In this document: piece by piece, positions 62,386 through 64,000 of the stretch
How positions within the stretch are numbered: the stretch's first letter is position 1
How the letters are laid out: each line of letters opens with the position of its first letter
Origin: Gemmatimonadota bacterium
GTDB lineage: Bacteria > Gemmatimonadota > Gemmatimonadetes > Gemmatimonadales > GWC2-71-9
Direction of reading: 5' to 3'
Length of the DNA: 64,000 nt
Assembly (NCBI GenBank): GCA_029262195.1
Contig: JAJCZX010000010.1
Location: 1 to 64,000 of the forward strand
Position numbers and translations under genes: made by a program
Notes under the pieces: generated by a model
The model's input: only the letters and a program-made list of their open reading frames with translations
Databases searched by the model: none
What the model was told of the DNA's origin: nothing

Positions 62386-63691
62386 TCTTTGTGATCCCCA
62401 CGGTTTCAACCCTTCTGGCATCCATCGACAGAACGGTGATCCAGCCGTTTTCGTATTGGACTCTGTCCCCGACCACGGGGAGGTGACCGAGGGTGCCGAA
62501 TACGAAGCCCCCAACGGTCTGGTAGGCGTCCTCGTCAATACCCAGGTCGTATTTCGTGTTTGCTGCATTCGAGGGCGTATCGCCGGGGACGGTGACGTTG
62601 TCGCCCTGCTCTTTCAGTTCGTCTTCGGGGGCGTCGTATTCGTCATAAATTTCGCCTACGATTTCTTCCAGCAGGTCTTCCATCGTAACGATTCCAGCGC
62701 AACCTCCGAACTCATCCAGTACTACTGCAAAATGGTTCTTTTTGTACTTCATGTCGGCCAGAAGGTGCTCCACCTCGCGGGCGCCCGGTACAAAGAAGGG
62801 CTCGGTCATGATGGCGCTGACTGGTTGGAATCGGGCGTCCTTCAAGTTGGCGAGGATCGTTTTGGCATGGACGATTCCTTTGATGTCGTCGAGCGTTTCG
62901 TCGTAGACAGGAAAGCGGGATAGTCCTGCCTCCGCAACCTTTTCGACCGACTCTTCCACCGTAAGGTTGAGGGGAAAACCGACCACCTGTGTCCTCGGCG
63001 TCATGACGTCCCATACGTTTTTTTCAGTGAATTGGAAAATGCCCTCGATCATCTGGACATCTTCGGTAGCAAGATTGCCCGATTCCTGACTTTGCCTGAC
63101 CAGCATTACGATCTCTTCGGGTCGGTGCACCCGTTCGTGTTCTCCTGGTTGCCGAGCACCTAACATCTTAAGGACGAAGTTGGCCGATCCGTTGAGCACC
63201 CAGATGAATGGACTTGCCAATTTGGTGAAGCCGATCAACGGGGCCGCGATCCAACGACTGGTCTCTTCCGGATGTAGGATTGCGATGGATTTCGGGGCCA
63301 ACTCGCCCAGCACGATGTGGAGGAAGGTTATTATCATGAAGGCGATTGCGACCGCCACACCGTGGGTGGCTATCAAAGCCATCGTCGGTGGCAGGCCTTC
63401 GAAGAAACCGTCGAGCATCGAAGCGATGGCGGGTTCTCCTATCCAACCCAGTGCCAGGCTGGCCAGCGTGATTCCGAGCTGGGTACCCGAGATATACCGA
63501 TCCATATCCTCAATGGCCATTTGGGCCATTTTGGCTTTGCGGTCGCCGGCGTCTACCAGCGCTTGAATGCGGGTTCTTCGGGAAGCAACAAGAGCGAATT
63601 CAGACGCGACAAAAAAGGCATTGGCTCCCACGAGGATCAGAACTGCCGCAAGGCGTATGAGGATCGCTGAGATCGAAAGGTCGTCGGGCAT
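62381..63691 (-). CDS. CNNM/CorC (hemolysin C) family magnesium-transport protein
   Basis: 436 residues from ATG 63691, which places the first membrane helix (ILIRLAAVLILVGANAFFVA) right at the N-terminus as in the family; an ATG at 63799 would add 36 residues. Domains: DUF21 (about 10-190, with SEFALVASRRTRI and GELAPKSIAI), a CBS pair (MTPRTQVVGFPLNLTVEES, then HAKTILANLKDA) and the CorC/HlyC C-terminal domain (YQTVGGFVFGTLGHLPVVGD). Likely a Mg2+ or Co2+ exporter. Divergent from typA. Confidence 0.88.
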   Translation of the reverse strand: MPDDLSISAILIRLAAVLILVGANAFFVASEFALVASRRTRIQALVDAGDRKAKMAQMAIEDMDRYISGTQLGITLASLALGWIGEPAIASMLDGFFEGLPPTMALIATHGVAVAIAFMIITFLHIVLGELAPKSIAILHPEETSRWIAAPLIGFTKLASPFIWVLNGSANFVLKMLGARQPGEHERVHRPEEIVMLVRQSQESGNLATEDVQMIEGIFQFTEKNVWDVMTPRTQVVGFPLNLTVEESVEKVAEAGLSRFPVYDETLDDIKGIVHAKTILANLKDARFQPVSAIMTEPFFVPGAREVEHLLADMKYKKNHFAVVLDEFGGCAGIVTMEDLLEEIVGEIYDEYDAPEDELKEQGDNVTVPGDTPSNAANTKYDLGIDEDAYQTVGGFVFGTLGHLPVVGDRVQYENGWITVLSMDARRVETVGITKS

Positions 63692-63854
63692 CTGGTAAGT
63701 AATATGAGGGTATGTGGGGATGGGGGGAAGAGACAACAATTCTGCATTCAGTCCCCTCAAATATCGACCCTCAAAGATCTTTTCCGTAAGGGTTAACATA
63801 GGGAATGAGAGGGTTCCCAGTTATCTTTTATTGTTACCCCCAAAAGTGAAACTC

Positions 63855-64000
63855 ATGCAGTTTAGAAACATAGCGATTATCGCTCACGTTGATCATGGTA
63901 AAACAACACTGGTCGACAAAATGTTACACCAGGCCGGAGTCTTCGGAGCCCACCAGCACGTGGACGACCGCGTTATGGACTCCAGTCCGCTGGAGAAAGA
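63855..64000 (+). CDS. typA: Ribosome-associated GTPase TypA/BipA, 5' part
   Basis: Cut by the window end. The first 48 codons ([33 protein letters not shown]) are the TypA/BipA P-loop and switch I region, distinct from LepA by VDSSPLEKE-type sequence. Needed for ribosome assembly or stress translation. Confidence 0.92.
   Translation, partial: MQFRNIAIIAHVDHGKTTLVDKMLHQAGVFGAHQHVDDRVMDSSPLEK

Overview
The window looks like a chromosomal segment of a Gram-negative bacterium with a two-membrane envelope and moderate GC content. Evidence for this is a heptosyltransferase, EnvC/FtsEX, SurA-like isomerases, a Wza-like export protein and several lipoproteins. Gene content and neighbourhoods (mfd followed by two PpiC chaperones and pdxA; lepA, heptosyltransferase, ROK kinase, ftsEX, envC) fit Gemmatimonadota best, but that assignment rests on memory of the phylum and not on a search. 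No plasmid functions, CRISPR array or transposase were seen.

Layout. (1) 1-6200 is an accessory island: a secreted aspzincin-like peptidase, an unrecognised 461-residue protein, a type IV pilin signal fused to an unrelated membrane protein, a broken HEPN-type gene and a decayed tyrosine recombinase ending about 100 bp before a tRNA-Lys gene. An 18-bp motif recurs three times in it. (2) 6431-10312 is a compact cluster with the hallmarks of a peptide-modification (RiPP-like) system: HprK-like kinase, NTP_transf_5 nucleotidyltransferase, PqqD/RRE protein and PRMT-like methyltransferase, then two small proteins that share a leader (RRxF and YxxP motifs) but have entirely different C-termini, one of them a Met-Gly repeat. 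No lasso cyclase, YcaO or radical-SAM enzyme is present. (3) 10621-15114 is a minor-pilin operon preceded by a c-di-GMP-I (GEMM) riboswitch whose P1 stem can mask the first Shine-Dalgarno and start codon.

(4) 15167-30791 is mostly housekeeping: a prohibitin-like protein, an MltD-like LysM transglycosylase, the holB-moaC-transglycosylase operon, a PLP decarboxylase, Hsp20, a large hybrid histidine kinase, tRNA-Asn, a polysaccharide export protein, uvrA and an LPG-synthase-type membrane protein. (5) 30875-35460 holds signalling and nucleotide-related genes: a triple-FHA protein with its PP2C phosphatase, a nucleoside-deoxyribosyltransferase/TIR-like protein and an HD hydrolase behind pckA. (6) 37191-40838 is a leftward group of a MerR-like regulator, exported SurE, an outer membrane protein, a metzincin lipoprotein and RpiB. 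(7) 40986-50007 is a long leftward gene train with start/stop overlaps: lepA, heptosyltransferase, ROK kinase, PfkB kinase, an HATPase/STAS pair, ftsE, ftsX and envC. (8) 50138-64000 has an M28 peptidase, the DUF58/BatA pair, mfd, two periplasmic PPIases, pdxA, a CNNM/CorC transporter and the start of typA.

Non-coding structure worth attention: the riboswitch, a run of four short perfect hairpins before mfd, and degenerate heptanucleotide tandem repeats that overlap the stop codons of three genes. Start codons were moved from the longest possible ORF wherever a Shine-Dalgarno sequence, signal peptide or overlap with the upstream stop indicated it.
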